From: Desulfoluna spongiiphila
GTDB taxonomy: Bacteria > Desulfobacterota > Desulfobacteria > Desulfobacterales > Desulfolunaceae
Assembly: GCF_900101345.1 (NCBI RefSeq)
Contig: NZ_FMUX01000009.1
Span: 174,400-238,399 of the forward strand
Reading direction: 5' to 3'
Length of the DNA: 64,000 nt
Shown piece by piece: positions 22,302-30,646 of this stretch; the first letter of the stretch is position 1, and every line of letters begins with the position of its first letter. The position numbers and the translations under genes are program-made. Under the pieces are notes generated by a model. It was not told the DNA's origin. It saw only the letters and a list, made by a program, of their open reading frames with translations, and made no database searches.

Positions 22302-22761
22302 GGGCTTTGTCTTTTCGCCTCAGCTCTTTTTCAAGAGCCTTGATTTTTTTGGCATCTCCGGTCTTGATCTTCATTTTTGAGGGCTTGGAAGGACCCTTAT
22401 GAAAAGACTCAAGCATCTGTATACGCCACTGCTCGAGATGGGTTTCATGCAGGCCTTTTTTCCGCAGAAAAGCCCCGAGTTCCTCGGGATCGAGCTTCTC
22501 GGCTTCAACAATAAGCTTGAATTTTTCTTCTGGGCTCAAGTCCTGTGGACGACGTTTTTTGCGAGGGGGAGTTTCCAATTTTATCCCTTTGTTCTTTGAG
22601 CTATTTACAGCTTCTCTAAGCCATTTTGAGAGTGTGCTTTGGGCAACATCGACCTCACGTGATAATGCGCCAGCCGAGATAGCGTTCGTTCCGGTCATCC
22701 TTCGGATCATTTTGTCTTTGAACATTTGTGAATATTGCATGTCAACCTTCAACACCCCCAA
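22228..22761 (-). CDS. IS3-family transposase OrfA (DNA-binding part)
   Basis: A 177-residue protein with an N-terminal helix-turn-helix (SREVDVAQSTLSKWLREA) and a C-terminal leucine/lysine-rich coiled coil (KKIKALEKELRRKDKALAE), which together bind the ends and mediate multimerisation. The frame runs through the A8G slip site (LVLKKKSIKF) before its own stop. On shifting -1, ribosomes enter orfB to make the full transposase. The start lies just inside the right terminal repeat. Confidence 0.9.
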   Translation of the reverse strand: MGVLKVDMQYSQMFKDKMIRRMTGTNAISAGALSREVDVAQSTLSKWLREAVNSSKNKGIKLETPPRKKRRPQDLSPEEKFKLIVEAEKLDPEELGAFLRKKGLHETHLEQWRIQMLESFHKGPSKPSKMKIKTGDAKKIKALEKELRRKDKALAETAALLVLKKKSIKFGGTRTTA

Positions 22762-22828
22762 AAATCAATTTGGTGACAACTCAGAGGTGACAACTATCCT
22801 GACACAGGGGGGTAGTGGTTTACCTCAA

Positions 22829-22860
22829 AGCTCTGATAACGCAGAAGATGGGTGCACTCG
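22829..22860 (-). repeat. Right arm of inverted repeat flanking the IS
   Basis: Complement of the arm at 21096-21126. Directly to its right is TGAAATATCCGGGCTAA (22866-22882), seen with one change at 17946-17962. The element therefore appears to have entered, or travelled with, a dispersed host repeat. Confidence 0.6.
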
Positions 22861-23270
22861 ATTCGTGAAATATCCGGGCTAATGCAAAGGACGATTTGAA
22901 TGACGAATTGTATTGATTTTCAATTTAAATTAATCTAATTTTTTAATGATAAGCATACTGATATGACCCTTTATGGATAAGCCAAATTGTGTTCGTTCCT
23001 TCCCTGCCTGCATCACACTGTGTGGCGATATTTCATTCCGATACTCATTCTATTTGCACAGCCTGGAATCCCCCGCCATCGATTATATACCTGTGTTTAT
23101 CACCAAGAAATTAAAAGCTTATCGGCAAACAGTGCATTTCAAGCCAGGCCGACGGCGATCCGTCTGGTCCTGAGCGTAACAGACCTTCAAAACATAAGGG
23201 GGGTGGTACCCGATTGGGTTACGACGACGTCATATTTTTGAACCCGGAATTTCAAACAAGGAGAATCACT
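22861..23270. other. Intergenic region right of the IS
   Basis: AT-rich left half and no supported gene. AAGGAG at the right end serves the next gene. A short open frame upstream of 23271 has no start signal of its own. Confidence 0.4.
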
Positions 23271-23615
23271 ATGTCTCTATTCAAGTTAACTCGCCTTGAA
23301 TGTAAGCAAACCAGCGGTTCAGGACAATCAGATGACGATGTCTACCTGAATGTTCAGGTCGACAATGGCAAATTAAAAAAGAAAGTCTGGGGCGGCTCAC
23401 ACGGTGAAAACATTGAACAAGGCGACACAAAAGCCATAAACCTTGTCTATGACGTAAAAGATAAGCTGAGAGTTGACCTGTGGGAGTGGGACGCAAACTC
23501 ATCCAACGACCTCCTCGGGTCTGCAATGATTTATGCCGATTCCCATTCAGGACAATGTGCCCTGGTAAACCCCGATGAAAATGATGAATACGTACTGTAC
23601 TTTGAGAAACTATAA
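23271..23615 (+). CDS. Small C2-like beta-sandwich protein, function unknown
   Basis: A 114-residue protein of predicted all-beta character. LRVDLWEWDANSSNDLLGSA at about 72-91 resembles the C2-domain pattern LxVxVWDxDxxxxDDxIG, where acidic residues bind calcium. The opening (KLTRLECKQTSGSGQSDDDVYLNV) also fits such folds. It has no signal peptide or membrane segment. ATG 23271 has AAGGAG 8 nt upstream; the longer frame from 23214 has none. It is a single gene followed by a strong terminator. I do not recognise a named family with certainty. Confidence 0.6.
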   Translation: MSLFKLTRLECKQTSGSGQSDDDVYLNVQVDNGKLKKKVWGGSHGENIEQGDTKAINLVYDVKDKLRVDLWEWDANSSNDLLGSAMIYADSHSGQCALVNPDENDEYVLYFEKL

Positions 23616-23725
23616 CAGATCTCTTGGTGGTACCGTCGTGCGGTTCTCCTTCACCTATTTCGGCAGACTGAATGAATTTTTGAAAGGGCATGGGACCGGC
23701 CATACAACAGGTTGGATAATGAAAT

Positions 23726-23763
23726 AAAAAACCCCGCTGCCTTCAAAGGCAACGGGGTTTTTG
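23726..23763. terminator. Bidirectional terminator
   Basis: A strong stem, CCCCGTTGCC-type (CCCCGctGCC..GGCaaCGGGG), has A5 on the left and T5 on the right. It lies between convergent small genes and can serve both. Confidence 0.85.
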
Positions 23764-23854
23764 CTAATTCAACACTTATTACGATGTACAAAAAGGGGGA
23801 ATCTGACCGACACATCCGGCGAACGTAAGGCCTGACCCCAACACCTTTATTCTG

Positions 23855-24394
23855 TTAACTTTTACTGGATGCCAAAACGTTTTTGTTTATCAAATAAACG
23901 GCTTCATTTACCTTATCGATATCAACGGTAACATTTTCGATAACACTGCGCTTAAACGACAATCCCCATAAGGTGTCGCCGCCGTTCTGGACATTCAGCG
24001 CCATCTCTTGCTTCAGCACGTATATTGCGGCAAGTACTGCAGCAATAACCAGTGAGGCAATGGCCGCACCCGCACCAGCTTCCACAGACAAAGAAACGCC
24101 ACCGAACAAAACAGCAATGATGGCAAAAAATAATGCCTTGGGCTTTTGAAAGCCTCCGATCACTCCGGTCATAGCAACCAATGGAATGTTGATGGTTTGC
24201 CTTCCGAAGAAACTGGACTGAGTGACTTCAACCCTTTCGTCATTGCATTTGATTTCAGTGGTAGGATCAATCTTCATCAAAGATAACAAGAAGGCCACAA
24301 CACCACCCTGACGACCGATAACATGCAAGCAATCTTCGCCGTTTTTAGCCTCATTGTTCAGGTGAAATTTCTTCAACACCAGTGCGCCCATCAT
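23855..24394 (-). CDS. Small membrane protein, function unknown
   Basis: A 179-residue protein with a hydrophilic N-terminal part (residues 1-85, containing NIPLVAMTGVIGG). Two adjacent membrane segments follow at about 88-105 (ALFFAIIAVLFGGVSL) and 110-130 (GAAIASLVIAAVLAAIYVL), then a 45-residue hydrophilic tail. The layout resembles small proteins with a PH-like or YcxB-like soluble part beside two helices. No family is recognised with confidence. GGAGGG precedes the start. Confidence 0.55.
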   Translation of the reverse strand: MMGALVLKKFHLNNEAKNGEDCLHVIGRQGGVVAFLLSLMKIDPTTEIKCNDERVEVTQSSFFGRQTINIPLVAMTGVIGGFQKPKALFFAIIAVLFGGVSLSVEAGAGAAIASLVIAAVLAAIYVLKQEMALNVQNGGDTLWGLSFKRSVIENVTVDIDKVNEAVYLINKNVLASSKS

Positions 24395-24553
24395 TCCCTC
24401 CTTTTAAAACAATTCACAACCTCAACAACCGTAGCAATAAGGACACAGAACCCAACAAGTTCCTTAGGAATCCACATTCCTTGCCCTGCCAAACCACACT
24501 CAACAAAGCACCATATGCATAATCTTAACTTTTCATCAACAAGAATTGAGTCA

Positions 24554-24583
24554 AAACGAAAAAGCCCCGGCAATTGCCGGGGA
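24554..24583 (-). terminator. Minus-strand terminator
   Basis: A perfect 8-bp stem, CCCCGGCA/TGCCGGGG-type (GCCCCGGCAATTGCCGGGGAT), is followed on the minus strand by CTTTTTCGTTTT. It implies a minus-strand transcript arriving from the right, where only very small frames exist. Confidence 0.7.
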
Positions 24584-24616
24584 TAGTATACTTTCATAAA
24601 CACAAATTACCTTTTA

Positions 24617-24694
24617 CTATTTGGCAAGCCTCTCATTCAAATCTGACGGGGAGATAATAATAAACGACCGCCCCTCTTTGAGATTGCGGGGCAT
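24617..24694 (-). CDS. Possible 25-residue peptide
   Basis: A short frame, MPRNLKEGRSFIIISPSD.., ends 35 nt upstream of a good terminator. The ATG lies 4 nt after the stop of a 15-codon frame (24698-24745) that itself has a GAGGAG site. It could be a coupled small peptide or the decayed end of a lost gene. Confidence 0.25.
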   Translation of the reverse strand: MPRNLKEGRSFIIISPSDLNERLAK

Positions 24695-24796
24695 GGTCTA
24701 CAGTTGCGCCATCGCCCGTGTCAGTACACTCCATACAATTTCCATATGCTCCTCTATCCCTTATGACCCAAACTCCAAGGGGCCTATTTTACGTTA

Positions 24797-24970
24797 TTAC
24801 CCACGGCCTGAAGCTGAGCCACCGCCACCGCCTTCTGAACTGCCATGATGCCCTCCGGCCAGGATGACCATGGCCGCCTGGCCACATACGCCCAGCCTCA
24901 AGGTGCCGAGATGGTCACCCTGAAATGCCCGGTCCTTAATCACATCGCCGTGCTCAATCATCTGCTGCAT
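24797..24970 (-). CDS. Possible 57-residue Gly-rich small protein
   Basis: A frame with ATG 24970 preceded by GAGGAG at normal spacing, coding MQQMIEHGDVIKDRAFQGD.. and ending in a Gly/Ser tail (SSEGGGGGSASGRG). The terminator at 24554 lies downstream on the same strand. No homology is recognised. Support is the ribosome-binding site and the terminator only. Confidence 0.35.
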   Translation of the reverse strand: MQQMIEHGDVIKDRAFQGDHLGTLRLGVCGQAAMVILAGGHHGSSEGGGGGSASGRG

Positions 24971-25124
24971 CACTCATCTCTCCTCATGTCTAAAAGGGTT
25001 ATGGCCTTGCTATACAGGGCGAAGGCCTGCTTGCCCAAATCCACAGCCCCCCGAAACTATACGGGAGCTGTACGGAAAAGGCTGTATGACAAACATTTTG
25101 AGTCCCACCCCAGACCATTTAGGC

Positions 25125-25158
25125 AAAAAAAGGGCCTCTCGACTTGATCGAGAGGCCC
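25125..25158 (-). terminator. Terminator of the tRNA-Leu transcript
   Basis: A perfect 10-bp stem (GGGCCTCTCG/CGAGAGGCCC) is followed by T7 on the minus strand, 33 nt beyond the tRNA 3' end at 25191. This is the natural downstream terminator of the tRNA-Leu gene and shows that the left side is the original chromosome. Confidence 0.85.
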
Positions 25159-25190
25159 TTCATAAAACCTTAAAAACATAATTCTTTTTA

Positions 25191-25245
25191 TGGTACCCGG
25201 AACGAGAATCGAACTCGTACAGACTTACGTCCGAGGGATTTTAAG
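25191..25245 (-). repeat. Left attachment site: 3' half of tRNA-Leu(UAA)
   Basis: Read on the minus strand, this has the 3' side of the anticodon arm (CTTAAAATCCCTCGG), a variable arm GAC-GTAA-GTC, the T arm with GTTCGATTC and an acceptor end CCGGGTACCA. No D arm or 5' acceptor strand lies to the right, so it is a partial gene left by integration. It matches 63281-63335 except in the variable arm. Confidence 0.88.
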
Positions 25246-26151
25246 TCTCTTTAACAAAGTTGTATTATCAGGTAGTTGTACCCAACTGTAATAAAACTGT
25301 AAAAAAAAGAGCCCAAAGAAATGGGCGAAAAGGTTTATGACCTGCCTTTCCTCGTGGCATATCTGCAGGTTTTTGGGTCATGAATTCCCCTGGTTCCGAA
25401 CAAGGATCTTGAGGATGTGAGCATCCCCCATAACTGTGAAAGCTGTGAGAATCGAAACGGAGTCATCTCTGCACTGACGAACCAACCATGACTATCTTAT
25501 CAACAGATAGTCAACCCACCTCTCAATACCAACACCCCCACCCCTCGCTTGTTTATTAACTGACCATACATGTGCCGCAAGGCAGTAGAGGAACAAGCGT
25601 CATGAACAACATGCGGATAGGCATCAGCATTGATTGTCCGACAGCATTTAATTTCACAATTATTTTTTGCCCGAACCCTTACATGCTGCTCTGTAATTGC
25701 GAACCCGTACAGGTCGCATTTTTTTGTTTTCTCCATTCTACCAATTAAACCGAAGCACACCCGATATAGATATCTCTTCAAAATCCTTTATATTCAGAGT
25801 GATGCATAAATTTAAATATCGGACAGAATACGACGCCATCAATAACTTTATGTAGGGCCTATGATATTTCTAACGAAAAAAATTACTGCATAAAACTTGA
25901 ATATGGCGACCGCACCAATATTTCAAAGGCATCAAACCACCATAATATAGCCATATATTTACAATTTGAGCTAAGGCCAACCATACATAACAAATAATAT
26001 ATAAACGCCTGAGATCGCTGCTATAGTTAATATACCATGTCGAGTAACAATTAATTATTAATAATTTCTACGCTTGAAATCAATGATAGAATGCCTTATA
26101 TATCGCACTTCTCAATTGTGAAATATTAGTTACTGACCTGAAGGATATATA
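25246..26151. other. Left end of the prophage, no supported gene
   Basis: About 900 AT-rich bases between the left attachment site and the acyltransferase gene. A 93-codon minus frame (25500-25781) has no ribosome-binding site and odd composition, and I do not accept it. AAGGAT at the right end serves the acyltransferase. Confidence 0.45.
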
Positions 26152-27294
26152 ATGGAACTCTCTCATGGTAAGTCTGATTTTTTTAATTTTTTAAGATGGA
26201 TTTCTGCCCTGGTTGTTGTCATTGGCCACTGTTGCATGTTTAAAAGGCTTCTACATCCTGACAATCAGGAAGGCATTTCAAGCATCTATACTTATATCGC
26301 ATCTCATGCACATTCTGCTGTAATGATTTTTTTTGTATTAAGCGGATATCTTGTAGCTTATTCTGTCTCTGTAAAGAAAGCCACAAAGAGTTATAATATA
26401 AAAGATTACTTTTTAGATAGATGGTCAAGGATTTACTCGGTTTTATTGATTGCAATATTGTTTACCTTGCTTCTTGATTTTATAGGCGCAAAATATAGCC
26501 CCGATTATTTGAACCCTGAATATGTCCCTCAGGATCGTTGGGGAATAAGATTGTTCGCAAATCTTATATGTTTACAAGGAATTCAGGGATTTAGAATTCA
26601 AATGGGGACAAACCCGGCTTTATGGTCTATTGGGTACGAGTTTGTTTATTACATTTTGTTCGGATTGATATCATTTAGGCATGATATATTTAAAAACAAC
26701 AAACAGTTTTTTTTATGTGTGTCTGGTATTTTATTGGCGGTTGGATTTAAAATGACCAGCTACTATTTTATATGGTTAATTGGTGTGTTTGCATTTTATA
26801 TATCTAAAAAAATTAATATAAAAATATCTTATTTAAATCTAACACTGTTCCTGGCTGGTTTTTTGATTTTAAACCATTTTGTTGTTTATAAAAATGTATT
26901 TCAATTAAACGAGTTCTGGAGAGACTTTACATTGGCTACATATTTGGGCGCAATATTGATTTTTGATATTGAAAGCATTGGAAAAAGATATATCTGTAAA
27001 TTCAATCGGTTTATGGCGGAATTTAGTTATTCATTGTATGCTTTTCATCTTCCAATTATATTTTTTTATTATTCAGTAATGGTCAAATCGTTCAATTGTA
27101 CTTCCAATCAATGGGTATCGGGGCTCATATTATCTACTGTATGTTTACTATTTGCTCGTTTGTCTTATCACTTCACTGAAACACAGCAAAAGAAATACAG
27201 AGCACTTGGAGAGCATTTAATTAGGAACGTACAAAAATTAAGTTACATAGTTCGACACAGTATGAGAACAGCGCAACACCGTGGGAACGCATGA
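26152..27294 (+). CDS. Acyltransferase 3 family membrane protein (lysogenic conversion candidate)
   Basis: A 380-residue integral membrane protein of the OafA/NodX-type acyltransferase-3 family, with about ten hydrophobic helices. The family hallmarks are present: FFNFLRWISALVVVIGHC near residues 10-27 (catalytic His in VVIGHC), HSAVMIFFVLSGYLVAYSV near 48-66 and FLDRWSRIYSVLL near 86-98. Such enzymes O-acetylate lipopolysaccharide or other surface sugars, and phages use them to change receptors. The gene is far more AT-rich than the prophage structural genes, which signals separate acquisition. It lies at the edge of the prophage outside the late operon, a usual place for conversion genes. 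ATG 26152 follows AAGGAT. Confidence 0.88.
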   Translation: MELSHGKSDFFNFLRWISALVVVIGHCCMFKRLLHPDNQEGISSIYTYIASHAHSAVMIFFVLSGYLVAYSVSVKKATKSYNIKDYFLDRWSRIYSVLLIAILFTLLLDFIGAKYSPDYLNPEYVPQDRWGIRLFANLICLQGIQGFRIQMGTNPALWSIGYEFVYYILFGLISFRHDIFKNNKQFFLCVSGILLAVGFKMTSYYFIWLIGVFAFYISKKINIKISYLNLTLFLAGFLILNHFVVYKNVFQLNEFWRDFTLATYLGAILIFDIESIGKRYICKFNRFMAEFSYSLYAFHLPIIFFYYSVMVKSFNCTSNQWVSGLILSTVCLLFARLSYHFTETQQKKYRALGEHLIRNVQKLSYIVRHSMRTAQHRGNA

Positions 27295-27888
27295 TAAAAT
27301 TATTGTATAATTATATTTAACCACCATCTCTGCTGGTGCAATCCCCATAAGCTCTGCTGATCAAGCAATGTAAACTTTCTTTCCAAGGGCTCTGAAGGGA
27401 CAGCTTAGGAAGGACGTTCTAATGAAAAATTACAAGAACCTATCGCAAGCAAAAAACCTACTATGTTGCTAAACTCGGATTGGGCAACAGGCACCCCCCA
27501 CAGTAAAACTGGGGGGGGGTATGGATTATTAACCGTTCAAAACTGAATCGCAAGCTTCCTCTTTGATAACGGTTTTTATGCAACCCCCGGAATCGTCTCC
27601 GTAAAAGAGCTTAGTGGTGTCTGGGTTCATAGACTTTCCTTCATTTCGCCCGTCACCACTCCCCCGCCATCTGTTCGCCATCGACTGCAAACCCTTGCAA
27701 ACTGTGCAACCCGCCAAAACCATCGGAACCCCAGTATCAAAAGGCTTTACCACACCTGTTGCACCCACCCCTTAATTGCAAAAAAACGCTCCAAAACTGT
27801 CGCAGGTGAGGTGTGGAGGAGTGAAATTTTTCCCGGGTCTGGGATTTTTCCCGGATGACGGGGCTTTGGGCAGTTTCCCGCCGGCGCT
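27295..27888. other. Non-coding stretch with G-tract hairpin
   Basis: A hairpin with a C6 run and a G9 run around CAG-TAAAA-CTG lies near 27491-27520. A 79-codon minus frame (27529-27768) has no convincing start signal and unknown content. The rest shows nothing I can name. Confidence 0.35.
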
Positions 27889-27920
27889 AAAAAAACGGCA
27901 CAGGGATTTTGCCTGTGCCG
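27889..27920 (-). terminator. Terminator of the late tail operon
   Basis: A perfect 9-bp stem (CGGCACAGG/CCTGTGCCG) with T7 on the minus strand, about 95 nt after the spike gene stop. Confidence 0.88.
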
Positions 27921-28014
27921 TGGGCTGAGAAGCCCGTTGTTATTGGGGGATCACGGATTCGGGGTGTGGTGGAAGGAGTGGTGTCGGCGGCTGAGTCAGC
28001 CGCCGGTTTGCGTT

Positions 28015-28890
28015 TTAGCCCTGGATGGAGTCGATGTCGGATTTTGCAACGCCCACGGTGGTGGCCTTGGCTGCCACCGTGCCGGCTGCAGAAGACTGGC
28101 CCACCCCGGGGTGGGTGTGGCTGGCCAGGGCGGCCAAGGCATCCTTGATGGCGCCCAGGGCGCTGGTCAGGGTGGGCAGGAGAGAGACACCACCCGGGGC
28201 CCCGATGGTGATGGCCGGGGCGGCCAGGGTCACGGCGGCGGCATTGATGGCCTTGGGGCCGGTGACGGTTTCGGTGGAGGATCCGCCCACGGTCTCGGCA
28301 TGGGTGCCGGAGACGGTGACCGTCTTCTCCCCGGATGATTCGGTGCGGGGCCCGCTTGCGGTATCGTCCACGGTCTGGGCCTGAAGCTTGCGCAGGGCCG
28401 TGGCCACCTCCTCGATGTTCCGGGCGGCGTCCAGGATGTCCTGGTCTGTTTTCCGCTCCCAGTTGCCTGCGGCATCGTGGAGCTGGTGAACACCCAGGCG
28501 CTGTTGCCAGAGTCCGGAGCCATCCGGCACCCCTGGCATGGAGATCCCCATGGTGTAGACGTGCTGGATCACCGGGTGATCGGGGCGGCCCTCGACCCAC
28601 CGCACGGTGACGATGGTTCCGGGACGGGGCCAAAGAAAAAGCCCGGCGTCGGGCCCTGCTGCCGGCACAGGAAGGGGCACGGCTTCGAATCGGGGGAAGT
28701 TCGGGGCGGGCTCGCCCTCGGGGGTCAGGATCTCGATGTCCGCCGCCCAGTAGGGCCGGAACCGATCACAGGTCGCCCCGGCCACGGGCGGGTCGGAGAT
28801 CTTCACCACCCGGGCGTACCGGTCCAGGTGATAGCCTCCGGAGAGCTCCGGGAACATCCGGAGCACTATGCGTCTAATCGCTTCGCGCAT
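28015..28890 (-). CDS. Baseplate spike protein, gpV-like
   Basis: A 291-residue OB-fold/beta-helix spike that tips the baseplate and pierces the outer membrane. The N-terminal half has the gpV/phage-baseplate-assembly pattern (FLWPRPGTIVTVRWVEGRPD near 105-124). A Thr/Val-rich repeat region (TVTVSGTHAETVGGSSTETV) forms the needle, and SHTHPGVGQS near the end gives the HxH metal site seen at spike tips. ATG 28890 lies 25 nt inside the upstream gene; the longer open frame to 29328 is out-of-frame overlap. It is the last gene of the late operon. Confidence 0.85.
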   Translation of the reverse strand: MREAIRRIVLRMFPELSGGYHLDRYARVVKISDPPVAGATCDRFRPYWAADIEILTPEGEPAPNFPRFEAVPLPVPAAGPDAGLFLWPRPGTIVTVRWVEGRPDHPVIQHVYTMGISMPGVPDGSGLWQQRLGVHQLHDAAGNWERKTDQDILDAARNIEEVATALRKLQAQTVDDTASGPRTESSGEKTVTVSGTHAETVGGSSTETVTGPKAINAAAVTLAAPAITIGAPGGVSLLPTLTSALGAIKDALAALASHTHPGVGQSSAAGTVAAKATTVGVAKSDIDSIQG

Positions 28891-29561
28891 GTCACCACCA
28901 TAAAGTGTTCTTTGAGTTGCAGGCTTGTGATGTACTGCCCGTTCATCTGCACCCCGGGCCGCAGGCCGGGGACGGCTTGAAGGGTCTTGGTACCGTCCAG
29001 CTGGACGTCCTGGAAGAAGGTCTCCGGCACGGTGAAGGGCTTGTTCGCCCACCGGCTGTCCTCCCAGGCGCCCACGAAGACCTGGCCATCGCCCTGCTGC
29101 TGCCAGATGTAGTTGGGAATGGCAAACACAGCGCCCATGGAATCCAGGCCATGGATGCCGTTGGCGATGGTCTGGAAAGCAGGGCACGGGGTGTCCGCAT
29201 AAGCCGCCTCCGGAACCACGAAGGAGAGCCCGGTTTTCCGGGCGTAGACGCCCAGCACGTCCCGCAAGGAGGCGTTCCGGATCGACACGGGCAAGGAGCC
29301 CCACAACACCGCCGAGAGCTCCCGGCAAAAAAGGCGCTGCTGCCTGGCGTCCACCGTGTGGCTTCGAACCACAAACCCGGTGAAAAACGCCACCGGGTCC
29401 TTCCGGGCATCGCCCATGGCCATCTCCACGATGCCTGAAAGGGGCTTGTCGCTGATCACCGTGAAGTCGGCCCGGCCCGGCGTGGAGATATCCAGGCTCA
29501 CGTGCTCCCGAACCAGGGGCACCGGTTCCCCGGCCACCATCACTATCTTTTCCAGCTTCAC
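28866..29561 (-). CDS. Baseplate hub protein, gpD-like
   Basis: A 231-residue protein in the slot held by P2 gene D just before the spike gene. Content fits a hub domain: LEKIVMVAGEPVPLVREHVSLDIS at the start, a TPGRADFTV strand and the VFVGAWEDSRW strand. It is much shorter than P2 gpD. It probably forms the hub that links the tail tube to the spike. The ATG at 29561 overlaps the stop of the preceding gene by 4 nt, so translation is coupled. Confidence 0.62.
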   Translation of the reverse strand: MKLEKIVMVAGEPVPLVREHVSLDISTPGRADFTVISDKPLSGIVEMAMGDARKDPVAFFTGFVVRSHTVDARQQRLFCRELSAVLWGSLPVSIRNASLRDVLGVYARKTGLSFVVPEAAYADTPCPAFQTIANGIHGLDSMGAVFAIPNYIWQQQGDGQVFVGAWEDSRWANKPFTVPETFFQDVQLDGTKTLQAVPGLRPGVQMNGQYITSLQLKEHFMVVTCAKRLDA

Positions 29562-30037
29562 GTCAAGGCCTCCGCGTTTTCCAAAACAGCATCAAAAGAA
29601 TCCGCCCCGCGCCCGTTCCTCCATGAGGACTGAAGCTTAACCGGCTTGCGCACCTCCACCCGCTCCGGGTTGCTCTTGCACTCCCGAAGGGTAAAGGAGA
29701 CTTTCCACATCTGAAGCCCCCCTGCCTCCTCCCAGTTCACATGCTCGGCAAACTGCACCTGGCGGATCCCCACGGCATTGGCCGTGGGGTGCGTGATGGT
29801 CCAAACCTTCCGGGCGCCCTCTTTGTTTATGGTCTCGGCGGTCTGAATCAATCCCCCCAGGTCCGCGGCCTGGGTAAAGGGGATCTGAAGCGACACCCGC
29901 AGGATCTTGGGCTTTGTCCCCTTCTCCACAGCATCGGTCCCCGATGTCTCGCCGGCGATATCCTCCGTGCGAAACTCCAGGTTCCCCTTCACCACCAGGT
30001 TCTTACCCGGCACTTTGAAATCATCCAGTTGCATCAT
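29558..30037 (-). CDS. Baseplate/tail protein
   Basis: A 159-residue beta-rich protein between the fibre-assembly and hub genes. It has a tube-like pattern (DDFKVPGKNLVVKGNLEF, then FAEHVNWEEAGGLQMWKVSFTL) resembling the LysM-less tail initiator or baseplate complex proteins of HP1-like phages. No sharper name is justified. It overlaps the hub gene by 4 nt. Confidence 0.55.
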   Translation of the reverse strand: MMQLDDFKVPGKNLVVKGNLEFRTEDIAGETSGTDAVEKGTKPKILRVSLQIPFTQAADLGGLIQTAETINKEGARKVWTITHPTANAVGIRQVQFAEHVNWEEAGGLQMWKVSFTLRECKSNPERVEVRKPVKLQSSWRNGRGADSFDAVLENAEALT

Positions 30038-30085
30038 AATCCAAACACCTTTTTACAATATGGTTCAGCCACGTAATCCCTATCG

Positions 30086-30646
30086 CTATTGCGCCGGTGC
30101 CAATGGCCAGGGGATTGGATTGACCACTTCGGCCAGCTGGCTCGGCAGATCGCGCAGCGCCTGCCGATAGAATTCCCACTCTGTTTTTTTTTCAGCATCC
30201 ATTGGAAAGTCCGGCATCATCCTGTAATCACATGCGGTCAGTTTTGAATCCCGCTGGGGTCTCACCACACTCTCCAGCCACAAAGCAAAATCAACCGCCC
30301 AATCCGTCCCGTTCCATTTGGAGTTCGACAGCGGTTCCTTTTCCGTCCATGCAGGATCTAGCTCAATTCCGATATCATTGATTTCATGACGCGTTTGTGT
30401 CGCCGTGTCAAAATAGACCTCTTTGCGGTGATCTGGTTTTACAACCCACAAGCCATTTTCCAGGACCGCTACTTCATGATCGCCTGTTTCAGGAGGCGGT
30501 TGCAGGGATGACGTCTGCGGATTGTACAACCAGCATTCATCGGTATTATGAGTTTCCGGTCTCCACATTGGATTTTGCCTGGCTGCAGAATTCCGTCCTT
30601 GTAAATATTCACCTGTCATGTGGTGGGCATTGTATAGTATAACCAT
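30086..30646 (-). CDS. Tail fibre assembly-type protein
   Basis: A 186-residue protein directly behind the tail-fibre gene, the fixed place for fibre chaperones. It has the family-like stretch YFDTATQTRHEINDIG then a C-terminal LTACDYRMMPDFPMDAEKKTEWEFYRQALRDLPSQ, of the RDxxLxxxDWxxxxDxPxxxxxxWxxYRQALRDIP type. The ATG at 30646 overlaps the fibre stop (TAATG). A clearly related protein is encoded at 63404-63925 in the neighbouring prophage. Confidence 0.75.
   Translation of the reverse strand: MVILYNAHHMTGEYLQGRNSAARQNPMWRPETHNTDECWLYNPQTSSLQPPPETGDHEVAVLENGLWVVKPDHRKEVYFDTATQTRHEINDIGIELDPAWTEKEPLSNSKWNGTDWAVDFALWLESVVRPQRDSKLTACDYRMMPDFPMDAEKKTEWEFYRQALRDLPSQLAEVVNPIPWPLAPAQ

Larger units (their letters stand above)
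21144..22804 (-). mobile_element. IS3-family insertion sequence
   Basis: About 1661 bp bounded by 19-bp terminal inverted repeats with one mismatch: TGTCAAGATAGTTGTCACC at 21144-21162 and its complement GGTGACAACTATCCTGACA at 22786-22804. It carries overlapping orfA and orfB on the minus strand, the IS3-family layout. No clear target-site duplication was found; the flanks are AGG and CAG, or TAG and AGG if the repeat is one base longer. Both frames look intact, so the copy may be active. Confidence 0.9.

Noticed and set aside
25191..25245. Complete tRNA-Leu gene at the left boundary
   Set aside because: The D arm and 5' acceptor strand are absent to the right; only the 3' half is present.
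25500..25781. 93-codon minus-strand gene near the left attachment site
   Set aside because: No ribosome-binding site, unlikely composition and no neighbour support.
27529..27768. 79-codon minus-strand gene after the late operon
   Set aside because: The start signal is weak and it lies beyond the late-operon terminator; I could not support it.
28891..29328. Upstream extension of the spike protein frame
   Set aside because: It overlaps the hub gene in another frame and has Arg/Gly/Pro-rich nonsense composition; ATG 28890 gives a normal spike start.
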